64,000 nucleotides of DNA, taken from the NCBI RefSeq assembly GCF_024139115.2, contig NC_085140.1:14701085-14765084 (forward strand). Reading direction: 5' to 3'. Each line of letters opens with the position of its first letter. Within the stretch, counting starts at the first letter, position 1. The stretch comes from Armigeres subalbatus (Eukaryota; Arthropoda; Insecta; Diptera; Culicidae). Positions 33,010 to 44,185 of the stretch are shown here, piece by piece. Both the position numbers and the translations under genes were made by a program. The notes under the pieces are model-generated. The model did no database searches and was not told where the DNA came from. It saw only the letters and a list, made by a program, of their open reading frames with translations.

Positions 33010-33194
33010 AAGCTTCTCTTGATGTTTTTTTTATATGGTTGTCACAATGGCAGCTGTCTCTTGCTTTTAATCTACACTATACCCCGCCCATATTGACTTC
33101 TATGAGCCTCTATTCATTTCATCATCACTCAGACGTTCCTAAGCGATGTTACCCATGTGGTCACTATTGGGGACGTGTTGATAAAAAAATAGAT

Positions 33195-33465
33195 TTTTTT
33201 TAAACAAGATTCCGCCTCTATCATTATTATCAATTTTTATCACGTTTCACTTTGAATATCACTACGATCACTTATAATTATAACCCGCTATCTTCTTTAT
33301 AGCAATTGATGATTGTTTTTTTCTATTACTTTTTTTAAACAAGATTCCGCCTCTATCATCATTATCAATTTTTATCACCTTTCACTGTCAATATCACTAT
33401 GATCACTTATAATTATAACCAGCTATCTCCTCCACAGCAATTGATATTTTTTTCTATTTCTCTAT
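33195..33465. repeat. 135-bp tandem duplication
   Basis: Two units, 33,195-33,329 and 33,330-33,465, share TTTAAACAAGATTCCGCCTC and most following bases with scattered changes. They lie near the 3' end of the tRNA-headed block. Confidence 0.85.
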
Positions 33466-33738
33466 TTATTACCTTTATCACTTCGCTATTATCTTGATCA
33501 TATCGGTTTAGTTTTTTATATCACTATCATTTTTTATGCACCTTTACTTGTTTTCCTACTTCACTTCTATGTTTGTATTAACTCTGGTTTGTTTTCCATT
33601 CATGTTTAACGTTTTCTGCCGAATCAACAAGTTTTAATCGGATATATGCATATCACACAAACACTCACATATACACATATACAACACTTACACATATATA
33701 TTTTTTATTTGGTATTCATCTGGAACTACATGGTAGCT

Positions 33739-34009
33739 TAAGGTGATTATACAATCAAGCCATGTGGTGAATTTCAAATTCACCACAAGGTTTTCTACTC
33801 GTAACATCAAAAGTTCAAATCTAGCGTAATAATTTTCGTACAATGCTGAAATTAAAGTCGATTGTTAAGCATGAGTAAGCAAACGATCTACGGATGTTTC
33901 ATCCCCATGAGCGTTGTGGTTCTTTCAATTCGTGCTCTCGAGAAATCACTAGAAAAAGCACGTGGTTTCCAAGATGGCCGATTTGTGGCTTTGTTGTATA
34001 ACCACCTTA
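33739..34009. mobile_element. MITE with TTAA edges
   Basis: The termini read TAAGGTGATTATACAA and TTGTATAACCACCTTA (one mismatch). Counting TTAA as the duplicated target on each side gives GGTG...CACC ends, which resembles piggyBac-type insertion. There is no open frame of note. Confidence 0.65.
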
Positions 34010-34518
34010 AATTGTCAAGGCTGTACCCAAATAGAAGTTTTGCCTCTATTAGGACCAATACTTAGAAGAACTAGTCTATGTTGACCGCTTGAACACTATT
34101 TGTTTGAGTATTGTAGAAGCTAGTAGAATCTAAAAACTTTTGTTTTTTTGTATAGATTTTCCTTTTCCCTTCAGTCTTTTTACTGTCAGTCTGTCAATAA
34201 TTAACAAAACAAATAATAGAATCTCTAGAGGTACAAGATTTTTTTCCGAGAAGTAAATGTTATATTTGTAAAAATTTAAATAGAAAATTGTGTTGAAGTT
34301 TCATGGAGCCGACATTCAATATCTAACGGGTGATACTATTGCCACCTCCAAGTAACACTTAAATTGGGGATATTATTCTGATAGTGTTTATACAAGTTAT
34401 GTTATAATGAATCGAAATATTAATCTAAGAGCTTCCCTTATTTTGATGCGTTATAAGAAGTAGTTTGGAGAATTGTACCTATCTTTATGTCTCCTTACAA
34501 TTGCAGTGAAGTCTGGTA

Positions 34519-35290
34519 GGGTAAGACGGTATAATATGCCCCCCCTAAGGCAACTCCGCGATAACTTTTTACTTTTCAACGCAATTTATGCAAACTTTGT
34601 GTTATTTGGCAGCCCAGGAAGTCGCAAATGCATTGCCCGTGAGTAGTCATATAAAAATATTACAGATAACACGTAATAAAGCTTTTTTAAAAAGTCGTGA
34701 AAAAATGAATTTCAAAAAAAGCCTGGGCAATGCGCCCTACCTTAACCAAAGACGTTTCAAAGCCCTTCATTAGTATTTTATCAATCCCATAACAAAAAGG
34801 CTACAGGTGTGAATTACATTTCAATATTTTCCATACAATTTGGAAGCAACTGCTGCAGGCTCGCTGCGCTTGTGTTCAGTTGGTAAGGGCATATCGTCCT
34901 GCCTACACTGGGGCGTTTTGGCCAGTGAAACATGTTTTCGAAAATCGTTACATTTTTGAAGATGGAAGCAATTTTATATCATATTAACCACTGACAAAAG
35001 TTATTTTGTTGCCCAACTGAGTGTTCCAGTGCAAGTTTTGCGTACAGTATGCCAGAGTCGCTCCAGAATGTTGAGCAAACAAACTTTAAAAGTTACATCA
35101 AAACTATAACTTTTTGTATTTTGCTATTATTTTCATTGTGTAATACAAAAATACTTCCACATTCACATAGTATGATGGGTTTACAAATACTTATGGGTAC
35201 CAACTAATTTTGATCCTTAATTAGTTATAGTTTTCTAGAAATCAAAGCGGGGCGTTTTGGCCAGGTGGGGCGCATTATACCGTCTTACCC
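34519..35290. mobile_element. MITE with GGGTAAGACGGTATAAT termini
   Basis: The 772-bp element begins GGGTAAGACGGTATAAT and ends with ATTATACCGTCTTACCC, flanked by TA on both sides. Subterminal GGGGCG(C/T) words occur in inverted order (ATGCCCC near the left end, GGGGCGCATT near the right end) and GGGGCGTTTTGGCC occurs twice internally (34,910 and 35,250). It is a Tc1/mariner-type non-autonomous element. Confidence 0.85.
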
Positions 35291-35540
35291 TATTACAAGT
35301 TTCAATAGTCAAACAGTAAGTTTACTTCTAATTTTGTCAAATATTTCGTAAGATGTCGTTTTGTTTTCTACGTTGCTTTGTTCCTTCATTTTATTTTTCT
35401 AATACTAATCTCCCAGGGTCGTATGAAAAGCATCGCTTTAAAGTTGAACGAAGAAAATGAAATTTTCTCTACCGTTTCTAATCTTCTTGAATCCTTACAA
35501 GCAAATGTAGAATAACTATCATTATACACGTCGTGGTCAG

Positions 35541-35820
35541 CTATACACAGATAGAAAAAGTTGTTGAAATTTACACGAAAGTAATGCACATAAAAGGAAT
35601 GCCAAAAAGAGCGTAAATTTAAACGATATTATCACCTGAATGTATGCAATTTGCATTGCATTATGTCACTTTTTATACGAATGAGAGTCATAATGCTATG
35701 CATATTGCATACATTTAGGGCGAACTTGTTGGAAAAGATCCATGTACGCCCAGAGTAGTGTAAATTTCCACGTCTTTATTATTTACGCGCTGATTACTTT
35801 TCATTTTTTTTTCTGTGTAG
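35541..35820. mobile_element. MITE with CACAGA...TCTGTG ends
   Basis: The left end CTATACACAGATAGAAAAA and right end TTTTTTTTCTGTGTAG form short imperfect inverted repeats. Internally ATGTATGCAATTTGCATTGC and its partial inverse near 35,693 add to the hairpin. Boundaries are approximate. Confidence 0.5.
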
Positions 35821-36524
35821 GATTCACTTTTCAGTGGCAAAATAAAGCTTCATCACGTCTATGCCCTATCTGTTAATAAAATTTATCGAGAATGAAGCAA
35901 TTATTAGATTGTTTGTATACCATAGTTGTCATGTGTGGTATTTTATATTATGGCCCTTTAATTTGAAACATAACAAAATAAGAGAGGCGCCACGCTTCTA
36001 GTTTTGAAAAAATTTCGACTCAGCGAATCCTAGTAATGTCATTTTCCTATTAATGTCGATAAAGTTGATTACATTTTATGGACATATACCTATCTAGCTA
36101 GATTTAAGCGTGGCTACGACTCATCATCATCAGGGAACACATCAGAAAAGAATTGCAAAAAAAGGAGGAGATCTCACTTTATTATTACTGAGGAAAGAGG
36201 CCCACCTTACTGCATTACTATTCCATGCTCCAAGACACGATGTCCGTTGGTTCACATGCACATCGGTAAAATAAGTGCGTCAATGCCAAATTGTGACGCG
36301 GCATTGAACAAAAATAGTCAACATGTGATACCACCACGACAGGATATGTCTTTGGTTGCCATATCAATGCTAATGGCGTAAGCCCACCCATCGCGGCAAG
36401 ATCACATATCCGAGGGAGGGTTTTTTTAATGGAACGGACCTGGGATTGCACCCACGACCTCCTGCGTATGAGGCAGAAGCAGTAGCCATATGACTACCAA
36501 GCCCGCTAAGCTTCTTTTGATGTT

Positions 36525-37240
36525 GTAGCGATATTTGCCCGGTGATTGCTTTTCTCCTTCAGATCAAACTTCTTTCCTTGAAGAAACATTTTACATTCCT
36601 TTCAAAATAGGCCCTCTTTGTGACAACAATTCCAATTTTTCTTCTTCGATTCATACAACTTCGCTCTACGACCAGCTGCAATTCTAAACACCTTTTCATC
36701 ATCTTCTTCCCTGTCTGTCCTCCGACGCCAGTCGTCCATAAGTTACATAATCAAGTGTTAACTCTTCTTCAGGCCGACCCTCCAGCGTGGTTACCAGTAG
36801 GGCTTCGGTAGACTCGCCAGTATCATAGCAGCAATCCAGTGATCTTTGAACTTCTCACCCATTGCACTCAACTTGTGAATCAATGATGCCAGGTGCTCCG
36901 GAACCTTTCCACCTTCAGTCAACCTCGTAGTTATCAACTTCCGTAAAATATGCACTTTCGTTGCAAAAGTTGTTCGTTCATGGTATTTCTTCACTGAATC
37001 CCACATATCCTTGGTCGTGGTGGACTACATAACATGTACCAATTGGCAATTGTCTAGAGTGAGTCCGATAAATGCTCGTGCCTTTCCGTCTTTGGTTTTC
37101 CAAGCTGCACTACGTTCTTTCGGCAGTTCATCCGTTGCAATCGAGAACAAATCCGCTCCATACGGAATTTCCAGAGCAGACAGCATAGTTCGTCCCATCT
37201 AGCTTATCCTCAGTCACTTCAAAAATCAAGCAACTTTAAC
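36525..37240 (-). pseudogene. Copia gag, frameshifted
   Basis: The minus-strand product starts near 37,199 with MGRTMLSALEIPYGADLFSI and AAWKTKDGKARAFIGLTLDN, continues QLVHVM, and after a break reads MWDSVKKYHERTTFATKVHI to the stop in PYW (36,791). A shift lets LVTTLEGRPEEELTLDYVTY continue. A zinc knuckle is recognisable (NWNCCHKEGLF, stop, KECKMF) but has lost its spacing and gained a stop. These are the usual copia capsid (UBN2-like) and CCHC modules. Confidence 0.85.
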
Positions 37241-37255
37241 CTTTATGCGCTTACA

Positions 37256-37275
37256 GGAATCCTGGGCTCATAACC
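37256..37275 (-). promoter_or_regulatory. Copia primer-binding site
   Basis: On the minus strand GGTTATGAGCCCAGG directly follows the 5' LTR. Copia elements prime on an internal fragment of initiator tRNA-Met, with a primer site of the type GGTTATGGGCCCAG; this one has one change in that core. Confidence 0.75.
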
Positions 37276-37302
37276 TCTTGGTTAAATAAGTTACGCAAAG
37301 TA

Positions 37303-38492
37303 GGGTATCTGTTCCCATATTAATAACAGCCCGTATATTAATCCCAACCGTCGATAAACCAAATAAAACATCAATTGGACTACAATTTCTCACATCGTTT
37401 GTACACAATAATGAAAAGATCACCTTCTCCAATGTTTGGAATATTATTTAAAATTCCGTTTGAGTAATGTTTTAGTTCACAAGACTCAAATTATTAAAAA
37501 CAAAATTATAAAACACATTTATTTTCATTTTCCTACCTCTGAGCTGTTGGTTTGGTGCACTCAGGGCCGGATCTAGGGGGGGTCCGGGGGGGGGGGGCGT
37601 GGCCCCGGGCCCCCACAAATCTTATGTACCAAAACCAACCTTTTTTGTACATTCTAGGGCCCCCAAAGGCTTTCGGCCCCGGGGCCCCTTCCGGCTAAAT
37701 CCGCCCCTGGGTGCTCGATTGCTACTAGCAGATTCACCTCATTTCACGCCGTTGTTTTCCACTCAATTTCAAGCTAAAACAAATGTAATCTTTCAAAATT
37801 CACTTCACAACACATAGAGCACATCACATTTTCACTATAAATATAATCATATTTGAAAAACCAACTCGATTTCTTATAGTTTGATATAGGTTTATTTCGC
37901 ACAACGTCTAAATTATCCTTGTCCGTATTCCAAACTATTTACATGGCTTGCAGCATCTGCAAGGGTTGCTGACCTAGATTTTTAATTCAAAAATGCTTGA
38001 ATGAACTTTCATTGTGAAATTCAACTCTTATGTTTGTAAATCAAGGTATATCGAAGAGATAAGCTATGACAAACATAAAATTAAACTGATAAGTTGGAAA
38101 ACTACAACAAAAACTGCAATTTTGTAATTATATTTCAACTCAAATACAAAACATTGAAGAATTCGGCATCACTGCAATCATATCGTTACCTATACACACA
38201 AGTAATAGTGTGCGTATTTTATGTTGGAAACAGTATTATTGATATAGGTACAGACATAGGATTAACTGTTTTTGAATGTTATTGAAATAGGTGCATGGCA
38301 GTGATGATGTTTTTTAGCTAAATATTTCTATAATGTGATAACAATTTCATTTTTGAAGTTACCAAATTGTTTTCAATTAAAAATGACGTGAGCCGAGCAT
38401 AATTATTCTCATATTTCTTGATTATTGGGTGAGAAATAAATGCATTTCATATGCGCATTGCCTTATTGTTATTGATATAGGAACAGATACCC
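37303..38492. mobile_element. 1.2-kb TIR element inside copia LTR
   Basis: The termini are about 28 bp: GGGTATCTGTTCCCATATTA at the left and the inverse, TTGATATAGGAACAGATACCC, at the right (differences at 2 positions), with TA at each side as target. Near 38,236 a partial internal copy of the right terminus (TTATTGATATAGGTACAGAC) occurs. A hAT MITE lies inside at 37,562. The interior is A+T-rich with no transposase. Confidence 0.8.
37562..37709. mobile_element. 148-bp hAT MITE, nested third level
   Basis: It starts CAGGGCCGGATCTAGG and ends CTAAATCCGCCCCTG, which are hAT-type ends. The 8-bp flanks GGTGCACT and GGTGCTCG differ at two positions and fit an aged 8-bp target duplication. The interior is very G/C-rich with a run of G (37,590-37,597), unlike its host DNA. 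Confidence 0.8.
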
Positions 38493-39352
38493 TAATAACA
38501 ATTAAAATAACGTCTGTGTTTCGTAATGGTTTGTTAGAAAATGAGAGCAATTGTTATTTTTCACCAACAAGTAAGTTGCTAGGGTGTTCGCCGCTATCTT
38601 CGATCGTATCGTTGTTTCCTATAGGGCAGCGGTTCTCAACCTTTTTCTTGAGAGGTACCCCTTCGAACTTTCGCATTAACTGAGGTACCCCCTATTTTTT
38701 TGCTATAAATGAAAATAAACGTAGAACTAGAACGTAGAAAATAAACGGGAACTAACTCTTCAGGAAGTAGGCTGAAATTTTCATTATTCCGTGCACAAAT
38801 TCCAATTCAAAGTGAATTCATATATCAAGCTTCCCACAGGACTTTTTTTGTCTATTAAAGGCTTCCGAGCACCTTGAAGAGGTGCTTTCAAGCCTATCAT
38901 AAGGGGCCTTCTGAGCCTTTTGAAGGAAGACTTCCAAGCACCCTGAAGAGAAGTTTTAGACCCTCTTGAAGGCCGTTTTCGAGCCACTAAAAAGGAGGCT
39001 TCCAAGCTTCTTGAACAAAAAATTCCGAGTCTCCAAGGGAAGCTTCCGGGCCTCTCAAAAAAAGGTATCCGTACCTCTTGAAGGGAGGCTTCCAAGCCTT
39101 CCAGAGCCTCTTGAAAGCGGCGAAAGTACGCTTCTAAGCCTCTTGGGAGAAGAATTTCGTGCCTTTTGAAAAAAAGCTTATGAGCCACTTGAAAGGAGGC
39201 TTTCGTGCCTCTTAGAAGGCGGTTTTCGAGTCTCTTGGATAAAGGCTTCCGAGCATACTGAAGGAAGGCTTTCGAGCATATTGAAGGAAGCCTTCACAGC
39301 CTCTTGAAAGATGGCTTCAAAACCCTTTGAAAGCGGCTTACGAGCCACTTAA

Positions 39353-39590
39353 GGTCACTCCTGACGGAATCCAAGATTAAAAGTGCTCCCGTTTTCGGGG
39401 GCACACCACTCGATTCAGAGGCGGCGCACAACTGTCATTTTTGTTGATTTAGCTTAGCTGCGTCGCAGCATGCGTGAAATAATAAAAATGACAGTTGTGC
39501 GTTGCTTTCGGGGGCACACCACTCGATACGGAAGTGGTGTGCCCCCGAAAACGCGAGCACTTTTAATCTTGGATTCCGTCAGGAGTGACC
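39353..39590. mobile_element. TTAA-flanked long-TIR MITE
   Basis: TTAA stands at 39,349-39,352 and 39,591-39,594. Arms begin GGTCACTCCTGACGGAATCC and are inverse over about 35 bp; inner arms (GGGGGCACACCACTCGAT) give a second inverted pair. The core GCGCACAACTGTCATTTTT also occurs in the related element at 56,162. TTAA duplication is the piggyBac hallmark, but the ends lack its CCC start. Confidence 0.85.
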
Positions 39591-39721
39591 TTAAAAGAAG
39601 CCTTCTGAGCATCTTGAAAGTACGCTTCAAAGCCTCTCGGTGTAAGAATCTCGTGCCTCTTGAAGGGAAGCTTCCGGGCTTCTTGAAAGGAGGCTTACAA
39701 GCCTTTTAAAAGGAAGTTTAC

Positions 39722-39840
39722 GAGGGTCAAGCCGAGCGTTACCATCCATACAAAAAAATTAAACCTTCCATACAAAAAGTGTAACGAGGGGGAGGGTGGG
39801 TGGCGGTCTAATATCACCAAATTTAGCGTTACGTAATTTT
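39722..39840. mobile_element. G-rich element fragment
   Basis: It contains GCGTTACCATCCATACAAA, a poly-G/A stretch (GAGGGGGAGGG) and GCGTTACGTAA. It resembles the G-rich element around 2048-2885. Ends are not certain. Confidence 0.4.
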
Positions 39841-40751
39841 AGAAAGAACCCTTGGAAGGAGGCTTCCAAGCCTCTTGAAGTATTTTGAAGGAAGGCTTCC
39901 GAGCATCTTGATTGGAGGCATCAGAGCCTCTTGAAAGCCAGCTTTCGGCCCTCTCAAAAGGAGGCTTCTAAGCATCTTGAAATAACGCTTCCAAACTTGA
40001 AAGAAGGATTCCGGGCATCTTGAAAGGAAGCATCCTGCTTTCAAGAGGCAGCTTTCCGAGATTCTTGATGGAAGGCTTCCGAGCATCTTGAAGAGAGGTT
40101 TCCGAGCCTTGAATAGATGCACCTGAGCCTCTTCAAAATAGACTTTCAAGTCTCTTGAAAGAAGAATACCGAGCCTCTTGATATTAGGCTGCCGAGCACC
40201 TTAAAAGTAAGTTTCAGTTCTTCTTAAATAGAGGCTTTCGAGCCTCTTGAAAGGAGGCTTCCGAGTCTCTTGAAAGGAGGCTTCGAGATGCTTGGATGGA
40301 AGCTTCCGAGAAGTGTAGAAGGATGCTTTCAATTCTCCCGAAATGGAGCAACTGAGATTTTAGAAAAAAAAAAAAGTCTCAAATGGAAGCTTCCGTTCCT
40401 TCAGACTCCTTTTGTTAGGTTTAAGTGCAAAAACATGTTATTAACATATTATGCAATATTTTGTTTCGATAAGATCGATTGCATGAAAGTTTTTTAAAAT
40501 TTGCTCATTCAACGTTTTGTCCAGTTCATGTTTTATCGCACAGCTTTGATTTACTAATCGCCATGCATAGTATGTTCAAAACATAGTTTTGAAATAAAAA
40601 AACTACACAATTATCAAAAGTTTATCAATAAGTTTTGATTGGAATTGTAATACAGCCGCCATTACGCATTATTGTCCGAGGTACCCCCTGGGACCAACGA
40701 AGGTACCCCCAGGGGTACATGTACCCCAGGTTGAGAACCGCTGCTATAGGG

Positions 40752-40862
40752 CACTGCACGGAAGAATCTCTTTCTCTTTCGTTCTTCATGAAATTTGACG
40801 TTTACTGGCCTTGTTGTTTTCAGATTTCTTTGCATCGAAAAAGAGACAAAGCGTGCAGTGGA
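40752..40862. repeat. Short hairpin with CACTGCACG ends
   Basis: CACTGCACG at 40,753 pairs with CGTGCAGTG at about 40,851-40,861, and inner TCTCTTTCTCTTTCG with CGAAAAAGAGACAAAG. It may be a small MITE adjacent to the copia insertion point. Confidence 0.5.
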
Positions 40863-43800
40863 AATATTAAGAATAAGTATAGAAAAAACGTTGAAATTTA
40901 TGAAAATCAAATGAGAGCAAATTGATCCTTGGTGTGAAATAAAGTTCACCAGCAACACTTGTTTCAGATGAAAAGGAAATATAAATATTTAGATTGGGAT
41001 TACATTATTTAGTGGTGGTGGAAATTTGCGGCAAAATGTTCAAAATTTCGCGGACAGCCAATTCAGAAAATCTGAAAGTTCGCGGCAATTTAGCGGTAAA
41101 TTATATTTTGGTACAAAAAAAAAACAGTGTAGGTTTCATATTTATTCAAATTGTTGCGATTATTAGTTACATTTTTTATTATTTCTTTGCATTACTGGTC
41201 AAAAGCACTTGGTTGGCCATTTTTTTCCGTCAACTTTTGGCGCTGGTAAGTGTTGATTAAATTGTACTGGTTGACACTACGTTCAGCATCTACCGAGTTT
41301 CCAGGAATGGACAGATATTTCACCGCTATTTTGAAGAGCTGAGGAAAGCGGTCTCGGTTTGCAAACTAAAACCAAACAATTTTATTGGTGTATTTTGTGT
41401 ATTTTATACAGTGTTATGATAAATTATTCAAATTTTGCGTTGGTACAAAAAAGATCTCCAAAAACACAAACCGTCCTGTAAAATTAGTATGGTTGTAACT
41501 CCAAAGAGATAACTATATAATGATCATTTGTCAAGAGGATCTTTACTAAAAAAAAAATACGCTAGAACAAAACTACTTTGGTTCTCGGTTAAACAGTAGG
41601 GGAACAAAGTCTCCAAGGGACTAAGTCTCCCTACCATCCCATAATTAATTGAATGCTTTTTGCAGCTCGTACTTTTTTCTGAACCATGATATTCTGCACT
41701 CGCAGGGATTCTAATTTTATTATTCGACAGTCATACAACCAATCGCACACTGCTTATTAATTCATCGATCGAACTCTAACGACTAGGTTTGTTGCCAAAT
41801 AACCATAATCGCGATCGGTGCCGCGGCGTTTATTTACTTGCCTGGTCGGTCAGCACTTTCAGGCTGGATTTCAAAACAAACAAACGTTTGCCGGACCGCC
41901 CGTTGGAGGTTCTGTACTCTTTGCCATTCGACTCGACACACAGGAAGCCATGTCACAAATAAAAATAAACGGCGAAAAAAATCATTAGTCGGCAAAGTTT
42001 CGATTCCGCAGAAGTTGGATCACCATCATATTTGCCCGTCCGCCAGCACAAAACTAAAACAGCCAAGTAATGACTTGATTGCTAATGATGACCACCTCCA
42101 CTTTGATGTACAGTAGACAGATCCATTCGTAGGAAGACCAATGAAAAACATCCAACATTCAAAACGAAGCAAAAAATAAAGAAATAATTTAAAATTATCT
42201 AAATAAATATTAATTTGTAATCTTTATTCTGGCTTATATTTATATTGAATTTATATTAAATTAAACCGAAATACTCTCTAGTTTTATTATCACCTGAAAA
42301 AGGGATCAGAATATGACATTTTTGTGACCATATATTAGGGTTTAATCACCAAAAAAAAAATTAAAACTCATTTTAACGACTTTCTTGATATGAGTAATAT
42401 TCCAACTCTGGAAAAAATCCAAGAATGTAGGATTAAAAAGCTCACTCTATTGGGGTGTTTAAAACTTGCTAAAAGCAGCACACAAAGCAGAAAGATTCAG
42501 CTGTCATGTAAATTGATCGTCTCAGTGATTTGTGAAAATTTACAAAAATCGCATTTTAAGAAGGGTGTCCAAAATTTAACGTGGACAGGCTTTAGAATAG
42601 AAAATTTAGAAAATTTAAACTAATTTAAACGAGTATGGTGATATAAGTAACTTTTATGTAACTACGTATTCTTCTTCACATATGTTCACATTTCAGTGAA
42701 GTATGCCATACAAAAATGGATTGTAACATAGCTACTTCAGATTCAAAAGAGTGAACTGTAATATGAAAGTTACCATTTTTATTACTCAAGAAAATGTTAT
42801 TCATGAGCTCATGGTTTAGTCTAATATACACCTCGAAGAAACCAAGTTTACCGACCCAGCCGGATTGCAGTCGTCAGGGACCCACCTGACCGCTACAAAG
42901 AGCGAGCACATGATGCTTCATCGGCGGTGGTCATCAATTTCGTAATTTCTGTTTAATCCAAACAAGACGACCCAGCGACCACCAACTACAGTGCGGCGAA
43001 ACTGCCGTGCTGGTGGGTGGGTGGCATAATGGAACGCACATATTGGCGTGCTCATTTCTCGGTAGTCAGCCGACCATTTTGCATTCAATCGACTCGCAGG
43101 AAATCAAAATTGACACATGCTGCAGACGTTTTTGCGCACAGATCACGCATTCGCAGTCAGGAGTACCTTTATGGCTTTATGGGCTTGGTCGCGATTATTT
43201 GCCACGGCATAAAATGCAATCAAAGTGAGCGTTGCTGTGTTGTCAGATGTCTCCCCGGAAATGTCACAGGTTGCTGCACACACCGCCTGTGAATGTCGGT
43301 TTTGTCTTCGTATGGCATTCTACAGGCCCTTTGGATGGATGGATGGATGAACGGACGGACGTAAGACAAGATTTCAAAAGACGGCAGCCACGTGTTCGGC
43401 AAGTAACGAACGCAAATCACATAGCGCACCGGTGCGTTGAGTTGTTTCACTTGACGTGCACTCCATTGTTCTGGGAATCGCGTGGCGTAACAAAAACGAT
43501 TTTCTAGCGGATAAAGATGGAAACTCGTTCGATGCAAGGGGACAAGCTTTTAATGATCAAGTTTTGTCCCATATCACTAATCAATCAATTGAAACTTTGG
43601 AAGACATCATTGCTTGGTGTTGGTTCATACAATTTCTTCCTAATGGAACCAGCAATGAACTAGCAACTTCCAGTTTCTCTGATCATCCATGCTTTCCTTA
43701 CTTCGTGTTTTTGCTGTATTTGTTATTGTCCCAAGGTGGTCTAGCAGCCTACAAATTTGATGACATCGGTATAAGGAGGGGTAAAGTGCCTGCATTACAC

Positions 43801-43995
43801 AAGTGGCGCAATACTCCTACCTTGTGCTCGATTGGAACAACTGATTTGTCAGCAAACGCGCTGTTCCAATTTTGACACTTCGTCTCTTTGTTATTAATCC
43901 AGCCTCTTTAGGGAGGGGGAATCCTGAACAAAATATGACCGGATCACATAATAGCAGGGTCCGCGACGCTAGGCATAAGTACGTTAGGCATAATG
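40863..43995. other. Unique DNA, no gene recognised
   Basis: A+T-rich to 41,640, then mixed and G+C-richer at 41,800-42,060 and 42,840-43,460, with no array or paired ends. The longest frame, 139 codons at 43,456-43,875, lacks a known motif. The G+C-rich parts could be regulatory or old exons, but nothing in the sequence decides this. Confidence 0.35.
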
Positions 43996-44185
43996 GACGT
44001 TTGGCATAATTCTGCCTTCTTTATGTCATGGGCTGTTCTTTGGGTCATTTTATGCCTAACGTCCATTATGCCTAACGTACATTATGCCTACCGTCCGTTA
44101 TGCCTAGCGTCAATTATGCCTAATGTACTTATGCCTAGCGTCCTTATGCCTAACGTACTTATGCCTAACGGGGTATACCCATGAT
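43960..44185. repeat. 15-bp TTATGCCTAACGTCC tandem array
   Basis: About ten units of TTATGCCTAACGTCC-type words stand in tandem at 44,050-44,170. Three units in the opposite orientation (GACGCTAGGCATAAGTACGT and following) lie at 43,968-44,012. The two groups can pair into a long imperfect hairpin across a spacer of about 40 bp. Confidence 0.85.

Larger units (their letters stand above)
33027..36507 (-). mobile_element. 3.5-kb tRNA-headed block inside copia
   Basis: The block is bracketed by a 17-bp duplication, AAGCTTCTCTTGATGTT at 33,010-33,026 and AAGCTTCTTTTGATGTT at 36,508-36,524, one base different. At its minus-strand 5' end (36,507 down to about 36,430) is a tRNA-like head: GCGGGCTTGGTAGTCATATG, CTGCCTCATACGCAG, then a B-box-like GGGTGCAATCCC. 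At its 3' end there is a short A run against the duplication. Three MITEs (33,739, 34,519 and 35,541) lie within; without them about 2.1 kb remains. No protein is encoded. It may be one long retroelement or a SINE enlarged by other DNA. Confidence 0.6.
29125..38623 (-). mobile_element. Ty1/copia element, heavily nested and dead
   Basis: On the minus strand the order is 5' LTR (38,623 down to 37,276), primer-binding site, gag, protease, integrase, RT, RNase H, polypurine tract and 3' LTR (29,282 down to 29,125). The domain order protease-integrase-RT is diagnostic of copia. The native part is about 4.2 kb; the rest is later insertions. The gene is inactivated by in-frame stops, frameshifts, a missing protease middle, loss of the RT YVDD box and a missing RT stretch. 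I see no exact target duplication at the outer edges. Confidence 0.92.
37276..38623 (-). repeat. Copia 5' LTR split by an insertion
   Basis: Native sequence is present at 37,276-37,302 and 38,493-38,623 and matches the 3' LTR at 29,125-29,282. The 1.19-kb DNA between is a separate element. A hAT insertion overlaps the outer edge. Confidence 0.85.
38860..40330. repeat. Degenerate 30-bp minisatellite in hAT interior
   Basis: Units resemble GAGGCTTCCGAGCCTCTTGA and are repeated dozens of times, interrupted by two insertions. Because CTTCCGAGCCTCTTGAAAGG has few stops, both strands show long chance frames (for example 134 codons on the minus strand at 38,784-39,188). Confidence 0.9.
38627..40743. 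mobile_element. 2.1-kb hAT element with minisatellite core
   Basis: The ends CAGCGGTTCTCAACC and GGTTGAGAACCGCTG are perfect 15-bp hAT inverted repeats. An exact 8-bp duplication, CTATAGGG, stands on both sides (38,619-38,626 and 40,744-40,751). No transposase frame remains. Most of the interior (about 38,860-40,320) is a degenerate repeat of about 30 bp. A TTAA element (39,353) and a G-rich fragment (39,722) are inserted within. The sharp duplication indicates a younger insertion than the copia it hit. Confidence 0.92.

Noticed and set aside
38784..39188. 134-codon minus-strand frame
   Set aside because: It is the translation of the 30-bp repeat in the hAT element.
43456..43875. 139-codon open frame, plus strand
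   Set aside because: One hydrophobic patch but no recognisable domain, start context or splice structure.
44030..44180. CRISPR-like array
   Set aside because: Units are adjacent with no unique spacers, and the genome is eukaryotic.
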